In this document: positions 26,586-36,840 of the stretch, piece after piece
Position numbering within the stretch: position 1 is the stretch's first letter
Layout of the letters: the number at the start of each line of letters is the position of its first letter
From: Phormidium tenue FACHB-886
GTDB lineage: Bacteria; Cyanobacteriota; Cyanobacteriia; Elainellales; Elainellaceae
Reading direction: 5' to 3'
Assembly (NCBI RefSeq): GCF_014764505.1
Contig: NZ_JACXWX010000017.1
Coordinates: 61,342-125,341 of the forward strand
DNA: 64,000 nt
Program-made: the position numbers and the translations under genes
Notes under the pieces: generated by a model
Told to the model about the DNA's origin: nothing
Seen by the model: only the letters and a program-made list of their open reading frames with translations
Databases searched by the model: none

Positions 26586-27395
26586 ATGCAACATCAGATC
26601 AACACAGCTCGATCACACCGCATGAACGCACAAGAAGCGTTTGAACGATTCTTTGTTCCGGCTCGACGACAGCCTACAGAAACCGAGCAAATCATCTTAG
26701 CGCAAGCGGAAGTTTCCTCGATTAGCAGTTCTCTCCCCCCTCTCACTCTCTTTTCATGGGGGGCAGGGTCTACCGTTTTACTTGTGCATGGTTGGGGAGG
26801 GTGCGCTGCCCAGCTCACCGCCTTCGTGCCGCCGCTCGTGAATTTGGGCTACCGCGTTTTAGCATGTGATTTGCCTGCTCACGGGCAAACAGCAGGTAAG
26901 CAAACTAATGCGTTTGAGTTTGCGGCTGCCATTCAAGCTATTGCTGCCCAACAAGGCAAGTTTGACGCCATCATTGCCCATTCTTGGGGAGCCGCAGCTA
27001 CGATTATGGCACTGAGCGAAGCGTCTATTGCTGGGAAGGTCGTTTGCTTGAGCGCTGCCTGCTGGTTGTCGAGTGCGGTGAGGATGATTGCCAAATTGCT
27101 CCGGCTGTCTTCAGAGACCGAAGTAGAACTATGCCAGTTATTCGAACGCCAGTTTGGTGAAGATGTGTGGCAGCGTGCTTCCGCAAATCTAAGAGCTACC
27201 CATTTGGGCATACCGGGACTGCTGTTTCACGATCGGCATGACCGGAAGATTGCGTATGCGGAAAGCGAAGCTATTGCTCAGTCTTGGACGAGTGCTCAAT
27301 TGATCGCTACGTCTGGGTTGGGGCACGAACACATTTTGCACGACCCTGATGTAATTGCACAAACTGCAGCATTCATCCAAAGTGCAATGCCCTAG
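26586..27395 (+). CDS. Alpha/beta-hydrolase
   Basis: 269 residues. VLLVHGWGGCAAQLTAFVPP supplies the oxyanion-hole HGW motif, the nucleophile elbow is AHSWGAA (Ser), the acid is probably the Asp in LLFHDRHDRKIAY, and the His lies in GLGHEHIL. The start could also be ATG 26622 (MNAQEAF). Substrate is unknown; relatives are esterases or lipid-active hydrolases. The TetR operator at 26532 and the TetR gene just upstream make it the likely regulated target. Confidence 0.88.
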   Translation: MQHQINTARSHRMNAQEAFERFFVPARRQPTETEQIILAQAEVSSISSSLPPLTLFSWGAGSTVLLVHGWGGCAAQLTAFVPPLVNLGYRVLACDLPAHGQTAGKQTNAFEFAAAIQAIAAQQGKFDAIIAHSWGAAATIMALSEASIAGKVVCLSAACWLSSAVRMIAKLLRLSSETEVELCQLFERQFGEDVWQRASANLRATHLGIPGLLFHDRHDRKIAYAESEAIAQSWTSAQLIATSGLGHEHILHDPDVIAQTAAFIQSAMP

Positions 27396-27492
27396 ATATA
27401 ACGTTCTACAGCGCTTTGCACTAAGACAAAACCATAGGAATATTCGCAACCCCCCTCTTAGGATAGATTTGTAGGTTAAAAGTAGCCTGGTG

Positions 27493-27534
27493 GTAACGGT
27501 CACTACGAAAAAGATCGATCGCTCTGATTAACCT
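27493..27534 (+). promoter_or_regulatory. NtcA-activated promoter of nirA
   Basis: GTA-N8-TAC at 27493-27506, then 22 bases, then TAACCT (TAN3T) at 27529-27534. This is the exact canonical NtcA class II layout for cyanobacterial nitrogen-control promoters, and the gene behind it is nirA. Transcription should start near 27541, leaving a leader of roughly 88 bases. Confidence 0.88.
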
Positions 27535-27628
27535 GACAACAAGCAGCTAAGCAAGCTGATGTTTTAATGCAAGACTTTTAAGACATTAGGTTATCGCTTG
27601 AAACAAGTTATCCAGAGGGAGAAAACCG

Positions 27629-29209
27629 ATGGTTAGTGTCAGTCAGGCAAGCAATAGTCAGGCAGCTAAAAAACTAAATAAAATTGAGCAAGCGAAAGCA
27701 AAGAAACATCCTCTATTGCTAGAGCATGAGCTGGATTATTTTGCTCAGATTGGCTGGGAAGCAATGGATGAATTTGAGCGAGACCATGGGCTCAAATGGT
27801 TAGGGTTCTTTCATCGCACCAGAACACCAGGCTTCTTCATGCTGCGCATGAGGATTCCTAATGGAATTTTAAGCAGTGGTCAAATGCGATCGCTGGCCGA
27901 AATCATTCAACGCTATTGCAAAGCGTCAGGCTTTCAAACGCAGGGAAATGCAGATATTACGACCCGACAGAATCTACAGATTCGCGGCATCCGCTTAGAA
28001 GATATTCCGGCAATTATCAACTGCCTTAAACAAAGCGGACTCACCAGCGTACAATCCGGAATGGATAATGTACGAAACATTACAGGGTCTCCGGCTGCAG
28101 GAATTGATGCCAATGAGTTGATTGATACGCGAGGCATCGTTCGCAACCTGCAAGATATGATTACCAACAATGGTGATGGCAACCCGGATTTGAGCAATTT
28201 GCCTCGTAAATTCAACATTGCGGTTGCGGGGGGACGGGATAATTCAGTGCATGCCGAGATAAATGATGTTGGCTTTGTTCCGGCTTATCAAAACAATATC
28301 CTTGGCTTCAATATTATCGTTGGCGGCTATTTTGCACCCAATCAATATGTAGCAGCGATCCCGCTCAATGCATGGATTCCACCTGAAGATGTGTTGGCAT
28401 TCACCAAAGCCATCATGATTGTGTATCGGGATCATGGTCCGCGTGAGAATCGGCAAAAGTGCCGTATGATGTATTTGATTAATGCCTGGGGCATTGAGCT
28501 ATTTCGGGAGGAAGTGGAAAAACAGTTTGGCAAATCGTTGTCGCCTGCGGCAGAAAACGATGAAGTCGACTGGGAGAAGCGCGATCACATTGGGGTGTAT
28601 GCCCAGAAACAAGTAGGGCTTCATTATGTGGGACTGCATGTGCCGGTAGGTCGGCTGTATGCATCCGAAATGTTTGATTTGGCGCGCATCGCAGAGGTTT
28701 ATGGTAGCGGTGAGATCCGGCTAACGCTAGAGCAGAATTTAATCATTCCTAATGTTCCTGATACCCGCTTGCCTCACCTGCTGGAAGAACCTCTGCTGAA
28801 GGAACGATTTGCGATCGCCCCTGATCATCTGAACCGGGGATTAGTGTCCTGTACAGGCAACGAGTTTTGTGGTTTTGCGATCATCGAAACGAAAAATCGG
28901 GCGCTGGCAATGGTTAAGGAGCTAGAGCAAGAACTGGAGCAACCTCGTCCGGTGCGGATTCACTGGACCGGCTGTCCCAATTCCTGTGGGCAACCTCAAG
29001 TCGCTGACATCGGTTTCATTGGCACTAAAACCCGCAAAAACGACCAGACGGTGGAAGCGGTAGATATTTGGCTGGGGGGGAAGGTCGGCAGCGATGCTCA
29101 CTTTGGCAAAGAGATTATGAAACGAGTGCCTTGTGAAGATTTAAAGCCAATTGTACGCGATTTATTGATTGAACATTTTGGTGCAAGACCGAAGCAAACC
29201 GTTTCCTGA
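27629..29209 (+). CDS. nirA: Ferredoxin-nitrite reductase
   Basis: 526 residues, the usual length for cyanobacterial NirA. It reduces nitrite to ammonium with six electrons from ferredoxin, using siroheme and a 4Fe-4S cluster. Both cluster Cys pairs are visible: [19 protein letters not shown] and [19 protein letters not shown]. Siroheme-domain blocks such as [18 protein letters not shown] are also present. The ribosome site is GAGGGAG about 11 bases before ATG 27629. NtcA control is explicit in the promoter, so expression should rise when ammonium is absent. narB starts 20 bases after the stop. Confidence 0.97.
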   Translation: MVSVSQASNSQAAKKLNKIEQAKAKKHPLLLEHELDYFAQIGWEAMDEFERDHGLKWLGFFHRTRTPGFFMLRMRIPNGILSSGQMRSLAEIIQRYCKASGFQTQGNADITTRQNLQIRGIRLEDIPAIINCLKQSGLTSVQSGMDNVRNITGSPAAGIDANELIDTRGIVRNLQDMITNNGDGNPDLSNLPRKFNIAVAGGRDNSVHAEINDVGFVPAYQNNILGFNIIVGGYFAPNQYVAAIPLNAWIPPEDVLAFTKAIMIVYRDHGPRENRQKCRMMYLINAWGIELFREEVEKQFGKSLSPAAENDEVDWEKRDHIGVYAQKQVGLHYVGLHVPVGRLYASEMFDLARIAEVYGSGEIRLTLEQNLIIPNVPDTRLPHLLEEPLLKERFAIAPDHLNRGLVSCTGNEFCGFAIIETKNRALAMVKELEQELEQPRPVRIHWTGCPNSCGQPQVADIGFIGTKTRKNDQTVEAVDIWLGGKVGSDAHFGKEIMKRVPCEDLKPIVRDLLIEHFGARPKQTVS

Positions 29210-29229
29210 CCTGCTCAGGCATTGGAACT

Positions 29230-31443
29230 ATGACAAATTCAATCAAAACCCTTTGCCCCTACTGTGGGGTAGGCTGTGGCTTGGAGGTTTCACCGCCTGC
29301 CTCGCCCAATCAGCCCACACAGCGAGATGGACAGGGCACCCCGATCTGGAAGGTTAAGGGCGATCGCTCCCATCCCTCTAGCCTTGGCATGGTCTGTGTC
29401 AAAGGAGCAACGGTCACTGAGGCATTACACCCGAATCGGCTCCAGCATCCAATGTGGCGCGACTCCCTGGATCAAGCGTTTCGCCGCATCAGTTGGGATG
29501 AGGCAATGGAACGGATGGTCGATCGCATTCAGCAGGTGCGCACGACGCAGGGGGCAGATGCCTTGTGTATGTACGGCTCAGGGCAAATGCAGACTGAAGA
29601 TTACTATGTGGCGCAGAAGCTGCTGAAGGGGTGTCTGGGAACCAACAACTTTGATTCTAATTCGCGCCTCTGTATGTCTTCTGCTGTGGCAGGTTATGTG
29701 CAAAGTTTTGGCAGTGATGGACAACCCTGCTGTTACGACGATTTAGAGTTAACTGACTGTGCCTTTCTGATTGGGACGAATACAGCAGAATGCCATCCCA
29801 TCCTTTATAATCGCTTGCGGAAGCACCACAAAGCCAATCCCCACGTTAAATTGATTGTGGTTGATCCTCGTTGCACTATTACAGCACAGGATGCTGATTT
29901 GCATCTTGCCATTCGTCCCGGAACTGATATTGATTTACTCAACGGTATTGCCCATTTACTTCTGAACTGGGGATGGATTGATCAGGAATTTATTGATGAC
30001 TGCACCACTGGATTTGCCCAGTTTGTAGAAGTAGTGCGGCACTACTCTCCTTCGATCGCAGCCGATCGCTGTGGCATCAGTATCCACGATTTGGAGACCG
30101 CTGCTCGCTGGTGGGGACAGTCTGATCGAGTGTTGTCCCTCTGGGCAATGGGGATGAACCAGTCGAATGAAGGCACTGCAAAAGTGCGATCGCTAATCAA
30201 CTTACATTTATTGACGGCACAGGTTGGCAAACCAGGAGCGGGTCCCTTTTCCCTCACAGGGCAGCCCAATGCGATGGGCGGACGAGAAAGCGGCGGCACA
30301 TGCCAAATCTTACCAGGCTACCGCTTGATCAAGAATCCGCAGCATCGGGCAGAAGTTGAGCAGTTTTGGGAGTTAAAACCGGGCAGCATTGCTGCTCAGG
30401 ATGGTCGCACTGCCTGGGAGATGATTCAAGGGTTGGAGACAGGGGAAGTGAAATTCCTGTGGATTGTGGCAACCAACCCAGCGGTGAGCCTGCCAGATTT
30501 AGAGCGGGTAAAAGCCGCCTTGCGCCAATCTCCCTTTACGGTGTACCAGGATGCTTACTATCCCACTGAAACTGCTGCCTATGCCCATCTTCTCCTACCT
30601 GCAGCGCAGTGGAGCGAAAAAACGGGCACCATGACTAACTCTGAGCGGCGCGTCACTCTATGCCCAGCCTTTCGCTCTCCACCCGGTGAAGCCCGCCCTG
30701 ATTGGCAAATTTTTGCAGATATAGGGCGGCGCTTAGGTTTCGCTCACCAGTTTTCCTTTGCCGATGCAGCACAAGTCCATGCTGAATTTACGCAGTTAAC
30801 CCGCGATCGCCTGTGTGACCAAACAGGGATTACTCATGATCGTTTACGTCGGGAAGGACCGATTCAGCATCCCTGTCCAGATCGAGAAGCTCAAACGGAT
30901 TCTAAACGGCTGTATACCGATCACTATTTTGCCACTCCAAATAAACGTGCTCGGTTTGCCGCTTATCATTCACGCGGATTAGCTGAACTTCCTGACCCGA
31001 ACTACCCATTTGTGCTAACAACGGGTCGGTTATATGGCCACTGGCATACTCAAACTCGAACAGGTTATATCGAAAAAATTCGCAAAATGCATCCAGAACC
31101 GTTTATAGAGATTCATCCAAAGGATGCTGCATCGATTAATATTCAAGATCAAGATTGGGTAGAAGTGCGTTCTCAACGGGGTTCATCTCGGTTTATTGCT
31201 AAAGTCACAGCAGCGATCGCCCCCAGCACCTTATTTGTGCCGATTCACTGGGGTGCGCTTTGGGCAGAGCAGGCGGATGCTAATACCTTGACCCATGCAG
31301 TTTCCTGTCCTGATTCACTGCAGCCCGAACTTAAAGCCTGTGCTGTGCAGCTGATTCCAGTCAGAACTGATTCATTTGCTTCTGATTTACATTCCGATGC
31401 GCGTGATGATCATAATTCTTCTATTTCTCTGGTTCAACGGTAG
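29230..31443 (+). CDS. narB: Ferredoxin-nitrate reductase, molybdopterin type
   Basis: 737 residues, matching NarB. It reduces nitrate to nitrite with ferredoxin. The N-terminal 4Fe-4S motif is [13 protein letters not shown] with the fourth Cys in GMVCVKGA. Molybdo-bis-MGD binding blocks include [13 protein letters not shown], whose Cys should ligate Mo, [25 protein letters not shown] and the C-terminal [15 protein letters not shown]. In most cyanobacteria nitrate-transport genes (nrtABCD or nrtP) lie between nirA and narB; here narB follows nirA directly, so uptake must be encoded elsewhere. It is surely co-transcribed from the NtcA promoter. Confidence 0.96.
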   Translation: MTNSIKTLCPYCGVGCGLEVSPPASPNQPTQRDGQGTPIWKVKGDRSHPSSLGMVCVKGATVTEALHPNRLQHPMWRDSLDQAFRRISWDEAMERMVDRIQQVRTTQGADALCMYGSGQMQTEDYYVAQKLLKGCLGTNNFDSNSRLCMSSAVAGYVQSFGSDGQPCCYDDLELTDCAFLIGTNTAECHPILYNRLRKHHKANPHVKLIVVDPRCTITAQDADLHLAIRPGTDIDLLNGIAHLLLNWGWIDQEFIDDCTTGFAQFVEVVRHYSPSIAADRCGISIHDLETAARWWGQSDRVLSLWAMGMNQSNEGTAKVRSLINLHLLTAQVGKPGAGPFSLTGQPNAMGGRESGGTCQILPGYRLIKNPQHRAEVEQFWELKPGSIAAQDGRTAWEMIQGLETGEVKFLWIVATNPAVSLPDLERVKAALRQSPFTVYQDAYYPTETAAYAHLLLPAAQWSEKTGTMTNSERRVTLCPAFRSPPGEARPDWQIFADIGRRLGFAHQFSFADAAQVHAEFTQLTRDRLCDQTGITHDRLRREGPIQHPCPDREAQTDSKRLYTDHYFATPNKRARFAAYHSRGLAELPDPNYPFVLTTGRLYGHWHTQTRTGYIEKIRKMHPEPFIEIHPKDAASINIQDQDWVEVRSQRGSSRFIAKVTAAIAPSTLFVPIHWGALWAEQADANTLTHAVSCPDSLQPELKACAVQLIPVRTDSFASDLHSDARDDHNSSISLVQR

Positions 31444-31493
31444 CAGTTGCTTTGAATTAGAGATAAGTTTTTCGCTTCCCAGCTTTACCTCAA

Positions 31494-31766
31494 CAGCAAG
31501 AGGAAACCACCCAATTTCTCGATGCCTTAAGCAAGGGCAACTTATAGGGATGACTAACGCTGCTAGCGCCAGAAGTCGCCTTCTGTTCAGACGGCGGTCG
31601 GGTTGCTGCTGCTCTGAAACCATTGCACGGCTCGATGAAGGTCGCTCAATTTTTGTTAGCCATCCAGCGCAAATGGCTTCTAGCAGCGCGTGCTGATTTA
31701 GCCGAAATCAACGGGCAACCGGGCATCATTCTTCAGAGGAGAGCAAGCAAAGAAACACCGCAATGA
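31494..31766 (+). pseudogene. Remnant of a SigJ-type ECF sigma factor C-terminus
   Basis: One frame reads EETTQFLDALSKGNL, stop, G, stop, then LTLLAPEVAFCSDGGRVAAA, LKPLHGSMKVAQFLLAIQ and DLAEINGQPGIILQR before TGA at 31764. This is the SnoaL-like C-terminal extension of SigJ/ECF41-type sigma factors (usual form: LLAPDVxLxSDGGGKV ... INGxPAlV). The two in-frame stops, and the loss of the sigma2 and sigma4 regions upstream, where narB ends instead, show a dead 3' fragment. Confidence 0.6.
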
Positions 31767-31780
31767 AACAATTGCAAAAG

Positions 31781-31990
31781 TTATGTCAGTTGAGGCGTTT
31801 CCTTGCAGAACTCCTCAATCACCTGCGCTTTAACCTGGTTCAACGGAAAGCTCTTGAGATAGGTAGAAAACATCAGCATAATGCCCTGCAAGGTTGAGGA
31901 AAAGTAGAGCGATCGCTGCTGAGGATTTTCTACTCCTAGTTCTTCAAACATCTCCGTTTGCACGATAAACTGTCTAGCTTGTTCATCCAT
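31781..31990 (-). CDS. Short protein resembling a TetR C-terminal fragment
   Basis: 69 residues whose ATG overlaps the stop of the GFA gene (TAATG), so translation would be coupled. The helical text FSSTLQGIMLMFSTYLKSF resembles the ligand-domain end of TetR-family regulators, but no DNA-binding domain precedes it. It may be a leftover 3' end of a TetR gene now riding behind the GFA gene. Function as an independent protein is doubtful. Confidence 0.4.
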   Translation of the reverse strand: MDEQARQFIVQTEMFEELGVENPQQRSLYFSSTLQGIMLMFSTYLKSFPLNQVKAQVIEEFCKETPQLT

Positions 31991-32337
31991 TAATTTCGAA
32001 CTTTAGATTTTACGTATAGATGAACCAGAGGCTGCGTTGGTGGGTCGTCATCTAGGGTTGCTAAAGGAATTCGCACATAATTCATTTCAGGAAACAGGCT
32101 GGGCATGTTGGCGCCACAAATTTGGCAAAAATTCTGTACATTGCCCTCTGACGATCGATATCCGGTGAGTAGCGCTTCTCCTTGTATCCAGCGAAACGCT
32201 TCGGACTTAGCATGACCAAAGGTGCCAAATGCTGCACCATGCACTTTACGACAGGTTGAACAGTGACAATGATTGGCAAGCAGAAATTGATCGTTGAGTT
32301 CGTACTGAATACCGCCGCAGGCACAACTTCCTTTCAT
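31990..32337 (-). CDS. GFA-family (glutathione-dependent formaldehyde-activating-like) zinc protein, C-terminus shortened
   Basis: 115 residues from ATG 32337, which has AAGGAG seven bases upstream. Zinc cysteines follow the family pattern: GSCACGGIQYEL, then HCHCSTCRKVHGAAFGTFG, then FCQICGANMPS. Family function is poorly defined; the name comes from Gfa of Paracoccus. The usual ending HIYVGSKAPWYEI is cut after HLYVKSK, where the frame runs into a stop that overlaps the TetR-like fragment. This suggests a deletion joined the 3' ends of two genes. Confidence 0.82.
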   Translation of the reverse strand: MKGSCACGGIQYELNDQFLLANHCHCSTCRKVHGAAFGTFGHAKSEAFRWIQGEALLTGYRSSEGNVQNFCQICGANMPSLFPEMNYVRIPLATLDDDPPTQPLVHLYVKSKVRN

Positions 32338-32478
32338 CCGATCGCTCCTTGAATCAGCCTTTGCCCAAACAGGCAACCATAGCAAAATCTAAAGAGCTTG
32401 CTGATAAAAAAGCTTGTTAATATTGCTCCGTTAGACTTGCCCTATCGCCCTAATTACAGTTTAATTTGTGACTTGTGA

Positions 32479-35277
32479 CTAGCGGCTCCTGCTCCTGACC
32501 AGTTGGGCGATCGCCTTGACTAGAATAGGTGGATCGATTGGCTTGGCGAGATGCTGCTGATAGCCTGCCGCCAATGATTGTTCTCGATACACCTCTGAAG
32601 CATATGCCGTTAATGCAATGGCTGGAAGCTGCTCTGGTTGTCGTAGCGAGCGCAACTGGTGAATGAGCGAGTAGCCATCCATCTGTGGCATTTGAATGTC
32701 ACTTACCAGCACATCGGCAGAAGTTTGGGCGAGCACAGTCAATGCAGTTTGAGCCGATTCAACGGCTGTTACGATCGCTCCCTCTTGTTCTAGCAGCACC
32801 TGCAGAAATTCCAGCGAATCTGGTTCATCATCTACGACTAATACCCGCATTCCCTGTAAGTCCGCAGCTTGGTCAACCGAAGGTGGGTCTGGAGCTACCC
32901 AACGGGACAGTGCAATCAGCGGTAGCCTGACGGTCATAGTTGCTCCCTGTCCTTCTCCAGCGCTGCTGGCTGCAATGGTGCCCCCATGCGCTTCCACTAG
33001 CTGCCGAGAGATTGCCAATCCTAACCCTAATCCGCCAAATTGCCGTGTTGTGGAGCTATCTTGCTGCCGGAACATTTCAAACAAATACGGCAGAAACTCT
33101 GGATCAATTCCTCTGCCCGTATCACTTATTTGAATCTGGGCGTGGCGATCGCTTTGTTCTAATCGCACCGTCACCCGACCGCCCTGAGGCGTAAACTTGA
33201 TTGCGTTTGAAAGCAGGTTCCACACTACCTGCTGGAGCCTGCCGGCATCGCCTGAAATGTCTTTGACCGTTGGGTCTAGTCTTGTTTCAATGGCGATCGC
33301 TTTCGCTTCTGCGGCGTGATGGACAGTTTCAATGGCCGCTGCAATCGGCGTTACCAGTGACATCGGAACAAAATTGAGGCTCAACTTCCCCCGGATGATG
33401 CGAGAAATATCCAGCAAGTCTTCAATTAGCTGGGCTTGCAGCTTGGCGTTGCGCTCAATTGTTGCCAGTGCCTGCTGGGTCTCCTCTTGGCTAAAGTTGC
33501 CACTTTGTAGCAGCTTTGCCCAACCGAGAATCGGATTGAGCGGCGATCGCAGCTCATGAGACAAAACCGCCAGAAATTCGTCTTTAATGCGATTGGCTTG
33601 TTCGGCTGTCTCCCGTGCGGCTTGTTCTCGTGCAAGCAGTTGCTCCCGCTCTTCTTCCGCTTGCTTACGCTTAGTAATTTCCTCACAAACAGTGCTGATG
33701 CCGATGACGCGATTGCCATCTTTCAGCGGCAAAAAGTGTTCTAGCCAGGTTCGCTGCACACCAGGTTGAGCTGGTGTTTCTCCGTTGATCTCGACATTTA
33801 GAAGCGGTTCACCCGTCTCCAGGATAGGACGCAAGAGCTGTTCGGCAGCATCAGCTAGATCGGGAAGTACCTCACGGACAGTCCGACCGAGATGGGCTTC
33901 AATCGGCAACCCATTCATCTCTGCCAGCTGCTGATTGATTCGCACAAAACGGAGATCGGTGTCTAACACGTTCAGCCCAATCGGAGCTGATTGATAAATG
34001 GCTTCAATTTCAGCTAGCTGCTGCTGAAGTTGAGCTTGGCTCTTGCAAAGCGCATTTTCTGCCTCTTTGCGCTGGGTGATGTTGCGGAAATAGACGGCAA
34101 GCCCATGCTGCGAGGGATAGGCATTGATCTCATACCAGCCCTCGAAGGGTGGGTAATAAAGCTCGAAGGAAACCGTAACCTGTTGGGCGATCGCGCGATG
34201 ATACTCAGAATAAATAAGCGTATTGACTGCATCCGGAAATTCATCCCACAAAATTTTGCCCAGCAGTACATTTCTTGATTTGCCTAAAATCTGCTCGGCT
34301 CCCTGGTTGACATAGGAGAATCGCCAGTTGCAATCTACTGCCAGGAAGGCATCCGTCATGCTTTCCAAAACGCTGGTAATACGGTAGTTCGCCTCACGCA
34401 GCTCCTGCTCCATCCGGCTGCGTTCAGCTTCAATGCCCTTCTGCGCGGTAATCTCTTGGGCGATGCCCAACACTTGATGCAAGCGGCCGTTTGGGGTGCG
34501 GCGAAACACACGATCTTGACTAGCAAACCACCGCCATTCCCCATTGAGATGAAGCATCCGATACTGAAATTCCACTGCATTCCCTGATTCCACGCGATCG
34601 ACTTGCTCAAAGTGCAACGGTAGCCTAGCGCGATCATCCGGGTGCATCATGGTAGTCACGAAGTTTGCTCCCATTTCCAGAGCAACATCCACCGAGTAGC
34701 CCAGCAGCTCTACGGCTTGAGGACTGATGTAGACAGGCTGTTGCGCCACCACATCAAACAGGTAAACCACGCCAGGCAAGTGCTGGATAACCTGTTCGAT
34801 GAACTGCGGATTTTGTGGCACTTGAGCGAATGGATTGAGGGTTTGCTCCAGTTCAGGCATTTCCCTGAACGTGGAGACAACCGCATAGGGGACTGTTCCG
34901 TTGGCTTGAAAAAGGGGATGAGCATTGATTTGCAGCCAAATCAACTTGCCATTGGGATGATACACTCCCACAATCCCTCCTAGACAGGGTTGTCCCGTTC
35001 TAAAAGCGATACTGGCAGGATGTTGCTCATGAGGCAGGGGTGAGCCATCTTCATGCACTACCTGCCACGGGCAACTTGCAGAAGTCAAGCCCTGCATCTG
35101 CTCTTTTGTCAAGCCTAAAATCTGTTCGGCTGCTGCATTACAGCCTTGGATAGACCCATCAGCAAGCTGAAAGACCATTGCTTCTAACGCAATCGGTATC
35201 GATGTGCCTGGATGAAGGGAGGTAGCGGGCAACCCAGCCAATGGCGGCTCAAGCGAAGACCAGTCAGAGTTATTCAT
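32479..35277 (-). CDS. PAS-rich hybrid sensor histidine kinase with receiver domain
   Basis: 932 residues with a GGAGCG ribosome site. About four PAS domains fill residues 25-545 (for example PGVVYLFDVVAQQPVYISPQ with the PAC text FQYRMLHLNGEWRWF). HisKA carries the phospho-acceptor in FLAVLSHELRSPLNPILGW. HATPase_c has N, G1 and G2 boxes (WNLLSNAIKFTPQGG, DTGRGIDPEFLPYLFEMF, GGLGLGLAISRQL). A receiver ends the protein (RVLVVDDEPDSLEFLQVLL, DVLVSDIQMPQMDGYSL) with Asp as phosphate acceptor. No membrane segment, so it is a soluble sensor. No output regulator lies beside it. Confidence 0.94.
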   Translation of the reverse strand: MNNSDWSSLEPPLAGLPATSLHPGTSIPIALEAMVFQLADGSIQGCNAAAEQILGLTKEQMQGLTSASCPWQVVHEDGSPLPHEQHPASIAFRTGQPCLGGIVGVYHPNGKLIWLQINAHPLFQANGTVPYAVVSTFREMPELEQTLNPFAQVPQNPQFIEQVIQHLPGVVYLFDVVAQQPVYISPQAVELLGYSVDVALEMGANFVTTMMHPDDRARLPLHFEQVDRVESGNAVEFQYRMLHLNGEWRWFASQDRVFRRTPNGRLHQVLGIAQEITAQKGIEAERSRMEQELREANYRITSVLESMTDAFLAVDCNWRFSYVNQGAEQILGKSRNVLLGKILWDEFPDAVNTLIYSEYHRAIAQQVTVSFELYYPPFEGWYEINAYPSQHGLAVYFRNITQRKEAENALCKSQAQLQQQLAEIEAIYQSAPIGLNVLDTDLRFVRINQQLAEMNGLPIEAHLGRTVREVLPDLADAAEQLLRPILETGEPLLNVEINGETPAQPGVQRTWLEHFLPLKDGNRVIGISTVCEEITKRKQAEEEREQLLAREQAARETAEQANRIKDEFLAVLSHELRSPLNPILGWAKLLQSGNFSQEETQQALATIERNAKLQAQLIEDLLDISRIIRGKLSLNFVPMSLVTPIAAAIETVHHAAEAKAIAIETRLDPTVKDISGDAGRLQQVVWNLLSNAIKFTPQGGRVTVRLEQSDRHAQIQISDTGRGIDPEFLPYLFEMFRQQDSSTTRQFGGLGLGLAISRQLVEAHGGTIAASSAGEGQGATMTVRLPLIALSRWVAPDPPSVDQAADLQGMRVLVVDDEPDSLEFLQVLLEQEGAIVTAVESAQTALTVLAQTSADVLVSDIQMPQMDGYSLIHQLRSLRQPEQLPAIALTAYASEVYREQSLAAGYQQHLAKPIDPPILVKAIAQLVRSRSR

Positions 35278-35759
35278 CGCGTCGCTCCTGCCTCTACTGA
35301 GCGAGAGTGCCTAAAGGAAAGCTCAACAAAGAGTCATCCCTATAAAGATAGACTTCCTATTGCCACAATAATAGCAATTCTATGTCTAAAGGGGGATATC
35401 TCCTGATTAAGGGTATCAGAATCTCGACTTCAAAGGTGATCCAAAGCTCCCCCAATTTGTATGGCACTATGCGTCCGGATTGAGTGCTTTTTGTGTAGGC
35501 GAAATAGCCCGAAGCTCAGGTCGGTGGTTCAGTTTTATACTGCTTTCAATTCAACGGAGTTCCGTTGTTTGCCCGCTCTACTGATTTAATTGCGTACTGT
35601 AGCCCCTGGCGACCATCGGCATCTTGGGGGTCGGATTCATGAAAGCAAAGTGAATTTGTTTCAAGATTAAATGAAGTGAGCTGTGACAATCCATCTGGCT
35701 GGAACTTCTGGGCTGTGAGGAGTATCGATTCAACCAGGTAAACAAGGGAACAAGAAGTA
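35278..35759. other. Intergenic region between divergent genes
   Basis: 482 bases. It should hold promoters for the kinase gene (left) and the membrane protein (right). A minus-strand frame ending at 35546 reads DADGRQGLQYAIKSVERANN and could be a gene relic, but I cannot identify it. Nothing else stands out. Confidence 0.4.
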
Positions 35760-36818
35760 ATGCGTCGGGCTGTATTATTCCTCTCAAGATCGTTAATCAC
35801 TGTATCGCTCGTGCTAGTCGGCGCATTTCTGCTGCTACTGCTACCTAATGCCCCAAGTGTGCCCAATACACCCTTTGCCAGCGTAGCCATCCGTACTGAG
35901 CACACGGTTATTCACCTACCTAATCGCATCTTTGCCTGTACGGAAACAGCGCAACAATTTCAATGTCAGGCAGAAATTCAAGGTGGTTTGTTGAAACTTA
36001 CTCTGACGAAGGAAGAATATTATAAATATGACTTGAAGGATTGTCGTGCTTCATATGAGGGACGATCGGTTGGCTGTCAGGAAAAAGGGCTAAACTACGC
36101 CCCCATGCTCTCAGAGATGTATGAGATTACAAATCTGGGATTGAATCCCCAACAGTTGAAAGCAGTAGAACAAGAACATTGGGGTAGGAACACGCTTGTG
36201 CAGCTAGGCGAAGTTCGCTTGCTGTGGATCAGCACTGGGCTAGCGCTGGCAATCGGTATCAGCGCTGCTTTCTTCTCTTGGCTCCATCCCGGTAATTTAA
36301 GCAAAGGCTTTGTCAGCTTTGCCTGTGGATTTGGCATGTTTCGGCTAATCGGAGGGCAACTAGGTCAGGTGCAGTTTGAAATTATGACGCCCTATGGCTT
36401 TACGCCCGATACCTGGAACTGGGCTGTGAGTGTAAGCGCGATCGTCGCTGGTATCAGTACCATGGTTGCTACCGCACTGTTGCTCTGGCGCAGATTGAAT
36501 CGCTTAACCAAAATCCTCCTCAGCATCAGCAGCAGTGCAGGAATTTTCAGTCTCTGTTGGTGGTCTTTGAGCTGGAATTCTAATTATGTGCTTTCTTTTT
36601 TTGGTTTAGCCGACGCCTTTTTTCAGCATAGCTATCTGCTGATGTCGCTGTTTTCAACCATTTCAGTTCTTCTGGCAATTGTTGCTGCAGTTTTGCTTTG
36701 GTTGCACACTAATCAATCAATAAAAAGATTTCTTTGTCTCGGCTGTGGCGTTGGTGCAATTGCTTTAGCGACGAGTTTGCTACTGTCTATGCTTTTGGGG
36801 CTGGGATATGTAGATTAG
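35760..36818 (+). CDS. Multi-pass membrane protein of unknown function
   Basis: 352 residues. A first membrane segment (LITVSLVLVGAFLLLLLP) is followed by an outside domain of about 125 residues with four cysteines (IFACTETAQQFQCQAEI, LKDCRASYEGRSVGC) that could form two disulfides. Six further membrane segments follow. The topology suggests a periplasmic or lumenal sensor-like domain on a membrane anchor. The nucleotidyltransferase gene begins 22 bases after the stop, so the two are likely co-transcribed. I do not recognise a family. Confidence 0.7.
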   Translation: MRRAVLFLSRSLITVSLVLVGAFLLLLLPNAPSVPNTPFASVAIRTEHTVIHLPNRIFACTETAQQFQCQAEIQGGLLKLTLTKEEYYKYDLKDCRASYEGRSVGCQEKGLNYAPMLSEMYEITNLGLNPQQLKAVEQEHWGRNTLVQLGEVRLLWISTGLALAIGISAAFFSWLHPGNLSKGFVSFACGFGMFRLIGGQLGQVQFEIMTPYGFTPDTWNWAVSVSAIVAGISTMVATALLLWRRLNRLTKILLSISSSAGIFSLCWWSLSWNSNYVLSFFGLADAFFQHSYLLMSLFSTISVLLAIVAAVLLWLHTNQSIKRFLCLGCGVGAIALATSLLLSMLLGLGYVD

Positions 36819-36840
36819 ATCTAAAGCAATTGCGAAAGCT

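Noticed and set aside
31387..31623. 78-residue minus-strand frame after narB
   Set aside because: Antisense to the sigma-factor relic; hydrophobic stretch is accidental.
35546..35905. 119-residue minus-strand frame opposite the membrane-protein start
   Set aside because: Largely antisense to a better gene. The 3' part could be a relic but nothing identifies it.
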